From: Deltaproteobacteria bacterium
Lineage (GTDB): Bacteria; Myxococcota_A; Polyangia; Polyangiales; JADJMO01
DNA: 64,000 nucleotides
NCBI GenBank assembly: GCA_025363655.1
Contig: JANYDK010000025.1
Span: forward strand, 1 to 64,000
Reading direction: 5' to 3'
The notes beneath the pieces were generated by a model. That model did no database searches and was not told the DNA's origin. It was given only the letters and a program-made list of their open reading frames with translations. Made by a program: the position numbers and the translations under genes. This document shows positions 44,629-53,151 of this stretch, piece after piece; the first letter of the stretch is position 1; each line of letters starts with the position of its first letter.

Positions 44629-44819
44629 TGGGCGTCTTCGCGCAGGTCTCGAGGTCGCGCAAGTCGCGCAAGTTGGTCGGTGGGCCGTAGCCCGTCGCTT
44701 GCGCATGACGTGCGACGATCTTCCCTTGCGCGCAGTCACGTGCGCAGGACGCGGCGCAATTTCCAGCAGATTTCGTCGCCAGCGCCGCGGGCGGATCGGC
44801 ACGTGCAACGGACGAATGC

Positions 44820-46004
44820 ATGTCGACGCGTACGGTCATCTCATGTTTCGCCGCATTGACCTTGCTCGCCTGCAGCGCGAGCAAGGGGAGCGGTGACGAG
44901 CCCGACGAGGCGCTCGACGCCGATCCGGGCGATCGCGATCCAGGTAGCGGCTTCGATGCAGCCTTCGACACCAGGCACCCGCCAGTGGGCGAAGACTCGG
45001 GTGGCCTCCATCCGACGCTCCCGGACACCGGACCGCAGGACACCAACTGCGCGACCTCGACGGTGACGGCGACGGCAGTGCCGCTCGACATCTTCATCAT
45101 GCAGGACCAGTCGGGCTCGATGAAGGACACCACCGGTACCGGCGAGACGAAGTGGAACGCGGTCAAGAGCGCCTTCAAGACCTTCATGGCCGATCCGGCG
45201 TCGGCCGGTCTCGGCGTCGGGCTCCAGTATTTCGGGCAGAGCGGGTTCTTCTCGGGAGGCGCCTCGACGTGCGACGTCGCCGTCTACGCCAAGGCCGACG
45301 TCGAGATCGCGCCGCTGCCCGGCGTCGGCTCGGCGATCAACACCTCCCTGACGTTGCACACGCCCTTCACCGACACGCCCACCGGGCCGGCGTTGCAGGG
45401 TGCGTTGCAACACGCGCGCGCGTGGCAGAAGACGCATCCGGGTCACGTGGTCAACGTCGTCCTCGCGACCGATGGCCTACCGACTGCGTGCACGCCCCTC
45501 GACATCCCCGCGATCGCTGCCCTCGCGACCGCCGCGATGGCGGAAAAACCGCCGATTCGTACGTACGTGATCGGCGTCCTCAGCTCCGACGATCTCGCCA
45601 AAGGCGGAGGCGACAACCTCAACCAGATCTCGATGGCGGGGAACGGCGCCAACGCGTTCGTCATCGACACGTCCACCGACGTCAGCAAATCGTTCCTCGA
45701 CGCGCTCGCGAAAATTCGCGGGACCTCACTCGCGTGCGAGTACGTCGTCCCCACCGGGACCGGCGTCGACTACGGCAAGGTCAACGTCCTCGTCACCGTC
45801 GGCGGCTCGAGCGCGACGATTCCTTACGTCGGCAGCAAGGCGAAGTGCGACGCCAAGACCGGCGGTTGGTACTACGACATCCCGCCAGAGTCGGGGACGC
45901 CGACGAAAATCCTCACGTGCGACGCCACCTGCAGCGCGCTTTCGCTCGACAGCGGCGGCAAGATCGACATCCAGGTCGGCTGCGCGACGGTGCGCCCGAA
46001 GTGA
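44820..46004 (+). CDS. VWA-domain lipoprotein
   Basis: A 394-residue protein. The lipobox ends at Cys18 (LTLLAC), followed by an Asp/Gly-rich linker. A von Willebrand A domain (about 88-285) has MIDAS at 96-100 (DQSGS) plus the later 'LATDGLPTACT' metal-site strand. A C-terminal beta-rich part with several Cys completes it. It is probably an adhesion or ligand-binding protein at the cell surface. The 190-bp gap before it holds GTCGCGCAA repeats. Repeat copy F is shared by its 3' end and that of pfkA. Confidence 0.85.
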   Translation: MSTRTVISCFAALTLLACSASKGSGDEPDEALDADPGDRDPGSGFDAAFDTRHPPVGEDSGGLHPTLPDTGPQDTNCATSTVTATAVPLDIFIMQDQSGSMKDTTGTGETKWNAVKSAFKTFMADPASAGLGVGLQYFGQSGFFSGGASTCDVAVYAKADVEIAPLPGVGSAINTSLTLHTPFTDTPTGPALQGALQHARAWQKTHPGHVVNVVLATDGLPTACTPLDIPAIAALATAAMAEKPPIRTYVIGVLSSDDLAKGGGDNLNQISMAGNGANAFVIDTSTDVSKSFLDALAKIRGTSLACEYVVPTGTGVDYGKVNVLVTVGGSSATIPYVGSKAKCDAKTGGWYYDIPPESGTPTKILTCDATCSALSLDSGGKIDIQVGCATVRPK

Positions 46005-46009
46005 ACGCA

Positions 46010-46049
46010 GGCCGCTTCGGTCAATCTCGCTCTCCGAGGTTGCCGAAGC
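46010..46049 (-). repeat. Two-hairpin repeat family, copy F (first half)
   Basis: On the minus strand GCTTCGG (46049-46043) pairs with CCGAAGC (46020-46014), 22-nt loop. The element starts at the base next to the pfkA stop codon (46050-46052) and ends 5 bp from the stop of the convergent VWA lipoprotein. It could serve as a bidirectional terminator. Confidence 0.75.
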
Positions 46050-47369
46050 TCAGACGAACCGAGGTTGACCGGTCGTCTCCGTGACCGCGAGCCAGAGCTG
46101 GCCGTCGGGGTCGACGCGCTTCTTCTCGGAGGTGGCGAGGCCGATCGGCACGTGGATGAAGACGCGGTGGAGGCGACCGAGGACGAGATCGGTCTTGCCG
46201 GCCATCGCCGCGTGCACCGCGTTGCGCGCGAGGCTGTCGCAGAAGACGGCGTCGGTGGCGTTGGCGCGGACGCTCCGCACCATGTAGCTGGGGTCGATGT
46301 ACTTGACGTTGATCGGCAGATTTCGCGCTTGGAAATGGCCGATGATCGCGTCGCGGAGCACGGGGCCGACGTCGAAGCCTCCGCTCGCATAGCGAACGTT
46401 GCCCGAAGCATCGCGGAGTCCGTCGCTTTCGTCCGCGCCTGCGAGCGACGCGGCGCACCCTTCGGCGATGACGACGACGGCGTGACTGCGTAGAGCGAGG
46501 CGCTTCTCGAGCGAGGCGAGGAGGCCGTGCTCACCGTGGAGCGCGAAGGGGACCTCGGGCAGTAGGCAGTAGTTGACCTCGGCGCTGGCGAGCGTCGCCG
46601 TCGCGGCGATGAAGCCGGAGTCGCGCCCCATCAGCTTGACGATGGAGACGCCGTTGCGCGCGCCGATCGCCTCGGTGTGCGCGGCGTCGATGGCGAGCCT
46701 GGCGACCTCGACGGCGGTTTCGAAGCCGAACGTCTTGTCGACGAAGGCGATGTCGTTGTCGATGGTCTTGGGGACTCCGACGATGGCGAGCTTCAAGCCT
46801 CGTTTCTTCGCTTCTTCGGCGATCACGTGCGCGCCGCGCAAGGTGCCGTCACCGCCGATCGTGAAGAGGATGTCGACGCGATCACGCACCAGCGCATCGA
46901 CCATCGCCACCGGGGACTGCTTGCCGCGCGAGAGTCCGAGGAAGCTGCCGCCGTAGCCATGGACGTTGCGCACGGCGTCGGGATCGAGCCGAATCGGAGG
47001 CAGATCGGCGCTGACGATGCCTTCGAAGCCGTAGCGATACCCGAGCACCTCGTGGACGCCGTACTTGTGGTGCAGCTCGAGGACGATCGCGCGGACGACG
47101 TTGTTGATGCCCGGGCAGAGCCCGCCACACGTGACGATGGCGGCGCGCGTCGTCTTCGGATCGAAGAAGATCCGTTCGCGCGGACCGGCCTTCTCGAAGA
47201 AGCGCGTGACCAGCGGCTCGCCCGAGCGGCACTCGATGTCGGCAGCGACGCGCGCGTCGTCGGGCACGTAGTCGGCGATGCCGTCTCCCTTCGTCGTCGA
47301 CAGCTCGAGCGGGGAGGCGACGGTCCGTGCGCCGAGATTTTCGACGTCGATTTCGCGAGATTCAGTCAT
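46050..47369 (-). CDS. pfkA: 6-phosphofructokinase (ATP-type plant/protist-like subgroup)
   Basis: A 439-residue PFK, longer than the classic 320-residue bacterial enzyme because of about 70 extra N-terminal residues. The phosphate-donor loop is GGDGT (172-176), with Gly175 the residue associated with ATP use. The substrate loop is PKTIDND (200-206), with Lys201 as in PPi-type and plant/protist ATP enzymes. This mixed pattern is known for the long ATP-dependent group. It converts fructose-6-phosphate to the 1,6-bisphosphate in glycolysis. It lies 15 bp downstream of the 47385 lipoprotein gene. Confidence 0.92.
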   Translation of the reverse strand: MTESREIDVENLGARTVASPLELSTTKGDGIADYVPDDARVAADIECRSGEPLVTRFFEKAGPRERIFFDPKTTRAAIVTCGGLCPGINNVVRAIVLELHHKYGVHEVLGYRYGFEGIVSADLPPIRLDPDAVRNVHGYGGSFLGLSRGKQSPVAMVDALVRDRVDILFTIGGDGTLRGAHVIAEEAKKRGLKLAIVGVPKTIDNDIAFVDKTFGFETAVEVARLAIDAAHTEAIGARNGVSIVKLMGRDSGFIAATATLASAEVNYCLLPEVPFALHGEHGLLASLEKRLALRSHAVVVIAEGCAASLAGADESDGLRDASGNVRYASGGFDVGPVLRDAIIGHFQARNLPINVKYIDPSYMVRSVRANATDAVFCDSLARNAVHAAMAGKTDLVLGRLHRVFIHVPIGLATSEKKRVDPDGQLWLAVTETTGQPRFV

Positions 47370-47384
47370 GAACTTGTTCCCGAG

Positions 47385-47996
47385 TCAGTCGCAGGCCAAT
47401 CCGACGACTTCACGCCAGGCGACCCATCCCGAGGCTGCAGTGGTGCTGACGCGAAGCGCGCGGGCGGAGAAGGGCTTGTCGACGCGAATCTCGTAGGCGT
47501 GACCGGTCTGCATGTCGTCCTCGACGATGAAGATGCTCCGCCACGTGTGCGCATCGTCCGACGCTTCGATGACGTGACGCATCGGACCACTGGTGTCGAT
47601 CGCCGGGATCAGCACGACCGCCGTGACGAGCTTGTCCATGCCGTAGTCCTGCGCGACGTAGCGAGGCGCGGGACCGCCTGCTTTCCAGGTCGTGCAGACG
47701 TCACCGTCGAAGGCCTCGGTCGTAGGCGGCGTGCCTCCACCACTGTTCAGCGCCGAACCGCTGAGACGTCGACAGGCGCCGGGCGAGACCTTCGCGAGGG
47801 CCTCGGGACCGCAGCTCGTCTCGGCGACGAGGCCGAGGTCTTTGGCGTGGACGAGCGCGCCGCCGGGCGCGACCACGGGCTCGAACGACGTCGCGTTCTT
47901 CCCCGTCGTCGTCGTGCCGGGACCACAAGCCAGCAGCGCCGCGGAGAGTGCGACCGACGAGACCGCGAAGAGTACGTGAACGCAAGTCGTTGCCAT
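47385..47996 (-). CDS. Lipoprotein with discoidin (F5/8 type C)-like domain
   Basis: A 203-residue protein from the ATG at 47996; the longer frame to 48044 overlaps the opposite start region. Lipobox at Cys24 (ALLAC). The mature part from about 75 shows 'AFDGDVCTTWKAGGPAPRY', 'TAVVLIPAIDTSGPMRHV', 'DDAHTWRSI' and 'FSARALRVSTT', the pattern of a galactose-binding/discoidin fold. A carbohydrate- or surface-binding role is likely. It is in line with pfkA, 15 bp upstream, although the functional link is unclear. Confidence 0.7.
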   Translation of the reverse strand: MATTCVHVLFAVSSVALSAALLACGPGTTTTGKNATSFEPVVAPGGALVHAKDLGLVAETSCGPEALAKVSPGACRRLSGSALNSGGGTPPTTEAFDGDVCTTWKAGGPAPRYVAQDYGMDKLVTAVVLIPAIDTSGPMRHVIEASDDAHTWRSIFIVEDDMQTGHAYEIRVDKPFSARALRVSTTAASGWVAWREVVGLACD

Positions 47997-48062
47997 ACCA
48001 GCACCGAAGCACGCTCTCGACGCGTGATGCAACCCAGCATTCACGTCGGCTACCCTCTCCCG

Positions 48063-49082
48063 ATGCCACGGCCCGCGCGATCACGTCTGCGATCGACGAG
48101 GGGCGTCGTCGCCTTCGTCCTCGCCTTCGTCCTCGCCTTCGTCGTCTCCGCGTGCAGCGGTTCCGGGCCGTTGGTGCCGACGTCGCGTGCTCCGCCGTGC
48201 GCAGCTTTTGCCGCCGAACAGCGAATCCTCGTGCGAGCAGCGCGCGCCCGGTATGGAGACGACGTCCCCTTCCCGACCTCGTTCGGAGCCTGTTTTTCCG
48301 CAGGATCAGGCGCCTTTGGTATCTCCGTCGACGCCGTCGAGGACGCTCCCACGCTCTCGGGTCGATGGTCGCTGGTGCACCTCGATGCCGCCGGTCAGCG
48401 CGTCGCCATCGGTCCTCATGTCCCCTCCGTGATCGAGCTCGTGCGTCCGGAAGCCGTCGCCGAGAGCACCAAGGCGGAGATGAACCTGCGTCGCGGCGTG
48501 GTGCTCGATCCACCGACGCTCGCCGATCTCGATGGTGATGGCGCGCCCGAGATCTTCCTCCGCATCTCGCTGACGTTTCCTTCCGGCGAGGTGTGGGCGA
48601 GCGGGCGCATCTGGACCTTCCGCGCCGGCGCCATCGCTCGCTACGCCGACCTCACGGGCGAGGTGATGCGCGACGTCGACGGCGACGGTCGGCTCGATCT
48701 CCTCACCCACGGCGCCTTCGTCGGGCTCGGCCGGCTCGACTCACCAGGGACGGGTTTTCAAAGGCTGCACGGTCCGCTCTTCCTCGCGCACGGTGACGCC
48801 GTCGGCGGCTTTCATCTCGATGACGCGGTCGCGCGGGCGTTCGCGCTCACTGCTTGTCCGACCAAGCCCAACGCCTTGCTCACTTGGGTCGGTGCCATGC
48901 CCGCGTCCGTCGACGATGCCCGCACGGCGACCAACATCGCCTGTGCGCGGACGTGGGGGATGAGCTCCGAGGCCGCGCGCCAAGTCGTCGAGGAGGGATG
49001 CCGGAAGGCTGCCGATCCGTGCATGAACGTCGAGCGCTTTGGCGCTTTCGCCAATGGGGCTCCCCCGCTCGGGCTGCCGTGA
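48063..49082 (+). CDS. Lipoprotein with FG-GAP/VCBS-like repeats
   Basis: A 339-residue protein from the ATG at 48063; an in-frame ATG at 48027 would add 12 residues. Lipobox at Cys31 (FVVSAC). The signal hydrophobic core is a repeat (FVLAFVLAFVV) from 12-bp units at 48112-48148. The body includes two Asp-rich calcium-loop motifs, 'LADLDGDGAPEIF' and 'DVDGDGRLDLL', as in integrin-like FG-GAP repeats. The C-terminus has paired Cys. Probably a surface protein of unknown binding partner. Confidence 0.7.
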   Translation: MPRPARSRLRSTRGVVAFVLAFVLAFVVSACSGSGPLVPTSRAPPCAAFAAEQRILVRAARARYGDDVPFPTSFGACFSAGSGAFGISVDAVEDAPTLSGRWSLVHLDAAGQRVAIGPHVPSVIELVRPEAVAESTKAEMNLRRGVVLDPPTLADLDGDGAPEIFLRISLTFPSGEVWASGRIWTFRAGAIARYADLTGEVMRDVDGDGRLDLLTHGAFVGLGRLDSPGTGFQRLHGPLFLAHGDAVGGFHLDDAVARAFALTACPTKPNALLTWVGAMPASVDDARTATNIACARTWGMSSEAARQVVEEGCRKAADPCMNVERFGAFANGAPPLGLP

Positions 49083-49108
49083 CGAGCGCGCGGCGCCTGC
49101 CGTGCGAG

Positions 49109-50179
49109 ATGCGCTCCGACACGCAGCAGAGTAATGGTGAGCGCGTGCACGCGCGTTCGCTCCGCTCTCACTCGGCTCTTCGTCCCCAGCCACTTCTCGG
49201 CATGCTCGGCATCCTCGTCATGCTCCTTATGCTCGGCACGACGGCGTGCCCCCGAAGGGCCGAAGAGCAAGTCTCGGCGGTGACGACCGAAGAGAAGAGC
49301 TCCGCCTCCTCGAGCGCGAGCGCAGTGGCGGCGCCGAGCGTGGCTGCGAAGGCGGCTCCCTCGGCGAGCGCGGAGCCGAGCGGCAAGTTGGTGCCTGAAA
49401 TCACGCTCGCCGGCGTCGACACGACCTCGCTCACGAAGTCCGAAAAGCAGACCTTCTCCCGCATCGTCGACGGCTACCTCTCGCCGTGCGGCGATCCTTC
49501 GACGATCGCGACCTGCGTGACCGACGGCAAGCCGTGCAAGAAGTGCCTCCCCGCGGCCAAGTCGGTCGCGTACCTCGTCGCTGCCGGCGGCGACGAAGTC
49601 GGCATTCGCGACTGGCTCGACGCGCGCTTCGATCCCAAGAAGGTGAAGACGATCCCGGTCACCGGAGCGCCGACCCTCGGGGTCGCCACGGCGAAGGTGC
49701 GCATCGTCGAGTTCATCGATTTCGAGTGCCCGCACTGCGCGATGATGGCGCCGATCATCGAAGGCCTCGTCGCCGATCCAGCGTACAAATCGACCGTCTC
49801 GCTGACGGTGAAGAACTTCCCGCTCAACGGCCACGTGCACTCGGTGCCCGCTGCCTGCGCCGCCGTCGCCGCCCAGGCGCAGGGAAAGTTCTTCCCGATG
49901 TACGACGCGCTCTTCAAGAACCAAGAGAAGCTCGAGAACGCCGACCTCGAAGGCTATGCGCGTGCCATCTCGCTCGACGTCCCACGCTTCAAGCTCGACT
50001 GCATGGCGCCGGCGACGAAGACGCGGGTCGATGCCGACAAGAAGGACGGCGAGCTCCTCGGCATCGAAGGGACGCCCTCGATCTTCATCGAAGGCCGCAA
50101 ATTCAAGCCCGCTGGCGCCGAGCCGATGGAGAAGCAGCTCCGCGCCTGGATCGACCTCGAACTCGCGCTGCTGCCCTGA
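49109..50179 (+). CDS. DsbA-like thioredoxin-domain lipoprotein 1
   Basis: A 356-residue protein. Lipobox at Cys47 (GTTAC), which is far from the chosen ATG at 49109, so a later GTG start is possible. An Ala/Ser linker leads to a Cys-containing segment (about 110-165: 'SPCGDPSTIATC', 'PCKKCLPAAKSV') and then a DsbA-type thioredoxin domain (175-350) with CPHC at Cys207-Cys210 (FECPHC) and the cis-Pro loop 'GTPSIF'. It probably performs disulfide exchange or reduction in the envelope. It has a clear paralogue at 53152-54138. Confidence 0.85.
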   Translation: MRSDTQQSNGERVHARSLRSHSALRPQPLLGMLGILVMLLMLGTTACPRRAEEQVSAVTTEEKSSASSSASAVAAPSVAAKAAPSASAEPSGKLVPEITLAGVDTTSLTKSEKQTFSRIVDGYLSPCGDPSTIATCVTDGKPCKKCLPAAKSVAYLVAAGGDEVGIRDWLDARFDPKKVKTIPVTGAPTLGVATAKVRIVEFIDFECPHCAMMAPIIEGLVADPAYKSTVSLTVKNFPLNGHVHSVPAACAAVAAQAQGKFFPMYDALFKNQEKLENADLEGYARAISLDVPRFKLDCMAPATKTRVDADKKDGELLGIEGTPSIFIEGRKFKPAGAEPMEKQLRAWIDLELALLP

Positions 50180-50230
50180 CGCAACGACCGAAATCAAGGT
50201 CGCGCCCGGCTGTCGAACTCCGGCGAATCC

Positions 50231-51208
50231 ATGTCACGATGTGGCTCCATGCCAGGCCGGCCGCTGTGTTGGACTCTGCTCTCGCCCTTCGTGCTCGTGC
50301 TCGCGCCGCTGGTGGGATGTCACGCCAGCTCGGTCGGCGACTCCGCCGGCAGCGACGCCGGCAGTGACACCACCAGCACCGTCGATGGCCTCGTCGACAC
50401 GCACGTCGATCCGGGAGACACGCGCGACGAGATGGGTTCCGGTGACGTCAGCATCGGTGGCGACATCGGCGATCCCGACGGACGCCCTCCGGCGGATGCG
50501 ACGCCGATCGACGCCGGCGGATGCGGCACCATCTTCGGCGGACCGGCGATGGTCGACGTCGGTGGCTACTGCATGGACGTCAGCGAGGTGACGAACAAGC
50601 AGTACAACGCGTTCCTCACCGCCAAGGTGCCGCCGCAGAGCGTCTCACTGACGCCGTCGTACTGCGCGTTCAACAAGTCGTACGGGTTCCCCGTCAACGA
50701 GCCCGAGTCGGCCGAGCTCCCGCGAACGACGGTCGATTGGTGCGACGCGCACGCCTTCTGCGCGTGGTCGGGCAAGCGCCTCTGCGGGAAAATCGGCGGA
50801 GGAGACAACGATCCGACCGACGCCGCCGATGCCACCAAGAGCGAGTGGTACGCGGCCTGTATCGGCGGCGATGCATCGGCGATCTATCCGTACGGCGCCG
50901 TCTTCGACGTCACGAGGTGCAACGTCGGTTCCTCCAATCCGCTCGTCGCCTATGGGACGACGTACGACAAGTGTCACGCGCCCAAAGCACCGTGGAGCTC
51001 CATCTACGATCTCGCGGGAAGCGTCCTCGAGTGGGAGAGCTCTTGCGCGGGAGCCACCGGCGGCGCCGATTCCTGCCAGCTGCGCGGCGGCGCCGTCGGC
51101 TTCCCGGACGCGAAATATTCGACCTGCAACGACAACTACTCGCGCAATCGCAACAACGAGAACCTCGATCTCAGCGTCGGCATCCGTTGCTGCAAAAATC
51201 GCATTTGA
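50231..51208 (+). CDS. Formylglycine-generating-enzyme-fold (SUMF1-like) lipoprotein 2
   Basis: A 325-residue protein with lipobox Cys30 (PLVGC) and an Asp/Gly/Ser/Thr linker. The FGE domain has 'GGYCMDVSEVTNKQYNAFL', 'FCAWSGKRLCGKIGGG', 'IYPYGAVFDVTRCN', 'IYDLAGSVLEWE', 'LRGGAVGF' and 'GIRCC'. In the region that normally holds the C-x(4)-C copper site it has STCNDNYS, so the second Cys is Ser. It shares length and plan with the 43651 gene, so the two probably arose by duplication. It is likely a binding protein rather than an FGE. Confidence 0.84.
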   Translation: MSRCGSMPGRPLCWTLLSPFVLVLAPLVGCHASSVGDSAGSDAGSDTTSTVDGLVDTHVDPGDTRDEMGSGDVSIGGDIGDPDGRPPADATPIDAGGCGTIFGGPAMVDVGGYCMDVSEVTNKQYNAFLTAKVPPQSVSLTPSYCAFNKSYGFPVNEPESAELPRTTVDWCDAHAFCAWSGKRLCGKIGGGDNDPTDAADATKSEWYAACIGGDASAIYPYGAVFDVTRCNVGSSNPLVAYGTTYDKCHAPKAPWSSIYDLAGSVLEWESSCAGATGGADSCQLRGGAVGFPDAKYSTCNDNYSRNRNNENLDLSVGIRCCKNRI

Positions 51209-51250
51209 TTCGAAGCTCGACGGTCACATCCCCGGCCGTCGCCGGGGCCC

Positions 51251-53128
51251 CTATTTCTTCTTCCGCGGCACCCAGGTGAAGTGGTCGACGAGCACCGGCG
51301 GCTCCTTGTCGCGGAGCGGGCTCGTGAGGCCGATGCACCAGGCGTCGATCGCGCTCCCGTCACGCCGCACCCGCATGCGAAGAAAATGCTTGAAGCCGGG
51401 GTGACCGAGCGCGGTGAAGGCCTGCGTGTTCTCGAGGCCGAGGTACGTGAGGAGCGCGAGGTAGGCGCCGTAGAGGAAGGTGCCGATGAACGACGCGAGG
51501 ACGAGGATGAGCCCGGCATAGAGACGCGGACCGGTGTGCTCGCCGAAGCGCCAGAGAATCATCGAAATCGCCGTCGAGGCGGCGACCGGCAAGACGCCCA
51601 CGAGCGCGCCGATTCCCAAGGAAAGAAGGGCGATTTTCCATCGCTTCTTTCCCTTGGTGCGGTTGACCCCGCCGACGAGTGAGCAGACCACCGCCACGAG
51701 GAGGCCGGCGACGAGCGCCGACGCGATGATGGTGCCGCGACCCGTGCGACTGGCGTACTCGACGCCGACGGTGAGCGTGGGCGCGAAGCAGGCGATGAGG
51801 AGCACGTGGGGGATGAACCCCGAGCGCCCGACCGCGACCTGCCAAGGCACTTGCCGGAGGAGCGCGGCCGAGGCCTTGGCGTCGGGCCACTCGGCCTGCG
51901 GAGGCGCGAACCCGTCGCGGGCGATGCGCGCCGGATGAAGGAAGGCACCACCCCCGCCGGCGATGACGTGCAGCGACGCATCGATCTGACGACGCGAATA
52001 GTGGTGCGAGTCACCGGTGAGCACGAAATGCGGCTTGCGCATCAAATCGAGCTCGAGCGCGTTGGCCATCGCCATGCCGGTCACGCTCTCTTCGAGGTGC
52101 GCATAGACCGGGTCGGGCATGAGCACGCAGAGGCGATTCTGCGGTGATTGCTCCCGGCGGGCAGCGAAGTATTTGCGCTGCCGAAAGTCGATGGAGCGGA
52201 GCTGACGATCGACCGCGAAGAGATCGAGCCCGGGGGCGAGCGGCAAGACGAAGTAGCTGGCGTGTTGCAGCGGCACGTAGCCATCGAAGACCAGCGCCTT
52301 GCGCTTGCTCACCACCTTGCCGGCGACGAACTGCTCGACGAAATCGATGGCGTGCTCGAAGCGGCTCTCGCGATCTTTGTGGAGGCTCGGCACCGCGTCG
52401 GACTCCGGCGGCGCTTCGATCGAGAGCTCACCGATGCGGCGGCGGAAGGTGCGCGCGAAGCCGTCGAGCCCGTCGTACCAATCGTGGTTGCCGGGGATGC
52501 CGAGGAGCACGCGCCGACGACCATCGCGCTTGTCGACGAAGGCGCGGTTGAACGGGACGATGACGCGGTCGTGAATTTCGCCGGCAGTGGCGACCGGATA
52601 CGCGGTGTCGCCGCCGAAGAGCAGCAGGTCACCCCGCGGGGTCGAGAGGAATTCGCCTTCTTTTTCCGGGTCGGGAAGCTCGTAAGGTGCCGCAACCAAG
52701 CGGCCCATCGCCTCGCTCACGGACGAGTCGTCGCCTGTGTCGGCGATGAAATCGATCCACAGCTCACGACCGATGCCCTCGGTGACGGTGGTGACTTGGC
52801 CGCTCGCGGGCGCGGTCTCACCGGAGCCCGTCGAGATGAGGCGCGCCACCTGCTCGGCGAGGCGCTCGGGAGGATCGGCGTGCATCCAGTCGCGTGAGTC
52901 GATGTTCTCGCTGGCGATGGCGCTGGCGATGAAGTGCTGCAGGTGACCCCAGAACGAACGGATGCCGAACCAGGCGATGGCGACCGGCGCCTTGCGGCCA
53001 CGCGTGAACCAGCGCGGGATCATCGCCGCGGTCGCAGGCCCGGGCCGGTAGATTCCTGCCCGGTCGCTCAGCGGCGCCGTCGCCATCTCGGACGGGGGCG
53101 GAGCGCTCTCCACGCGTCTCTCCTGCAC
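51251..53128 (-). CDS. Metallophosphoesterase with C-terminal membrane domain
   Basis: A 625-residue protein. The calcineurin-like phosphoesterase domain carries 'DFIADTGDD', 'LLFGGDTAYP', 'GIPGNHDWYDG' (GNHD/E motif) and 'LTGDSHHYSR', which supply the dimetal ligands, spread over about residues 120-395. About five transmembrane helices follow (roughly 435-560; e.g. 'VLLIACFAPTLTVGVEY', 'IIASALVAGLLVAVVCSLVGG'), then a basic soluble tail. It probably acts on a phosphoester at the membrane; the substrate is unknown. The 5' end is near the divergent DsbA-like gene at 53152, with 23 bp between starts. Confidence 0.82.
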   Translation of the reverse strand: MQERRVESAPPPSEMATAPLSDRAGIYRPGPATAAMIPRWFTRGRKAPVAIAWFGIRSFWGHLQHFIASAIASENIDSRDWMHADPPERLAEQVARLISTGSGETAPASGQVTTVTEGIGRELWIDFIADTGDDSSVSEAMGRLVAAPYELPDPEKEGEFLSTPRGDLLLFGGDTAYPVATAGEIHDRVIVPFNRAFVDKRDGRRRVLLGIPGNHDWYDGLDGFARTFRRRIGELSIEAPPESDAVPSLHKDRESRFEHAIDFVEQFVAGKVVSKRKALVFDGYVPLQHASYFVLPLAPGLDLFAVDRQLRSIDFRQRKYFAARREQSPQNRLCVLMPDPVYAHLEESVTGMAMANALELDLMRKPHFVLTGDSHHYSRRQIDASLHVIAGGGGAFLHPARIARDGFAPPQAEWPDAKASAALLRQVPWQVAVGRSGFIPHVLLIACFAPTLTVGVEYASRTGRGTIIASALVAGLLVAVVCSLVGGVNRTKGKKRWKIALLSLGIGALVGVLPVAASTAISMILWRFGEHTGPRLYAGLILVLASFIGTFLYGAYLALLTYLGLENTQAFTALGHPGFKHFLRMRVRRDGSAIDAWCIGLTSPLRDKEPPVLVDHFTWVPRKKK

Positions 53129-53151
53129 GGCGCTATAGTGTCACACATCCC

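Noticed and set aside
42922-44808. Long minus-strand open frame crossing the questin-oxidase-like and FGE-fold genes
   Set aside because: Its composition is repeated Arg/Ala/Val without structure, and it overlaps two genes with clear family motifs.
44629-44819. Possible tRNA or small RNA in the gap before the VWA lipoprotein gene
   Set aside because: No cloverleaf or conserved tRNA boxes could be formed; only short GTCGCGCAA near-repeats are present.
29473-46049. Insertion sequence or transposon fragments at the repeat copies
   Set aside because: No transposase or terminal inverted repeats with target duplications were seen; the copies are short hairpin elements only.
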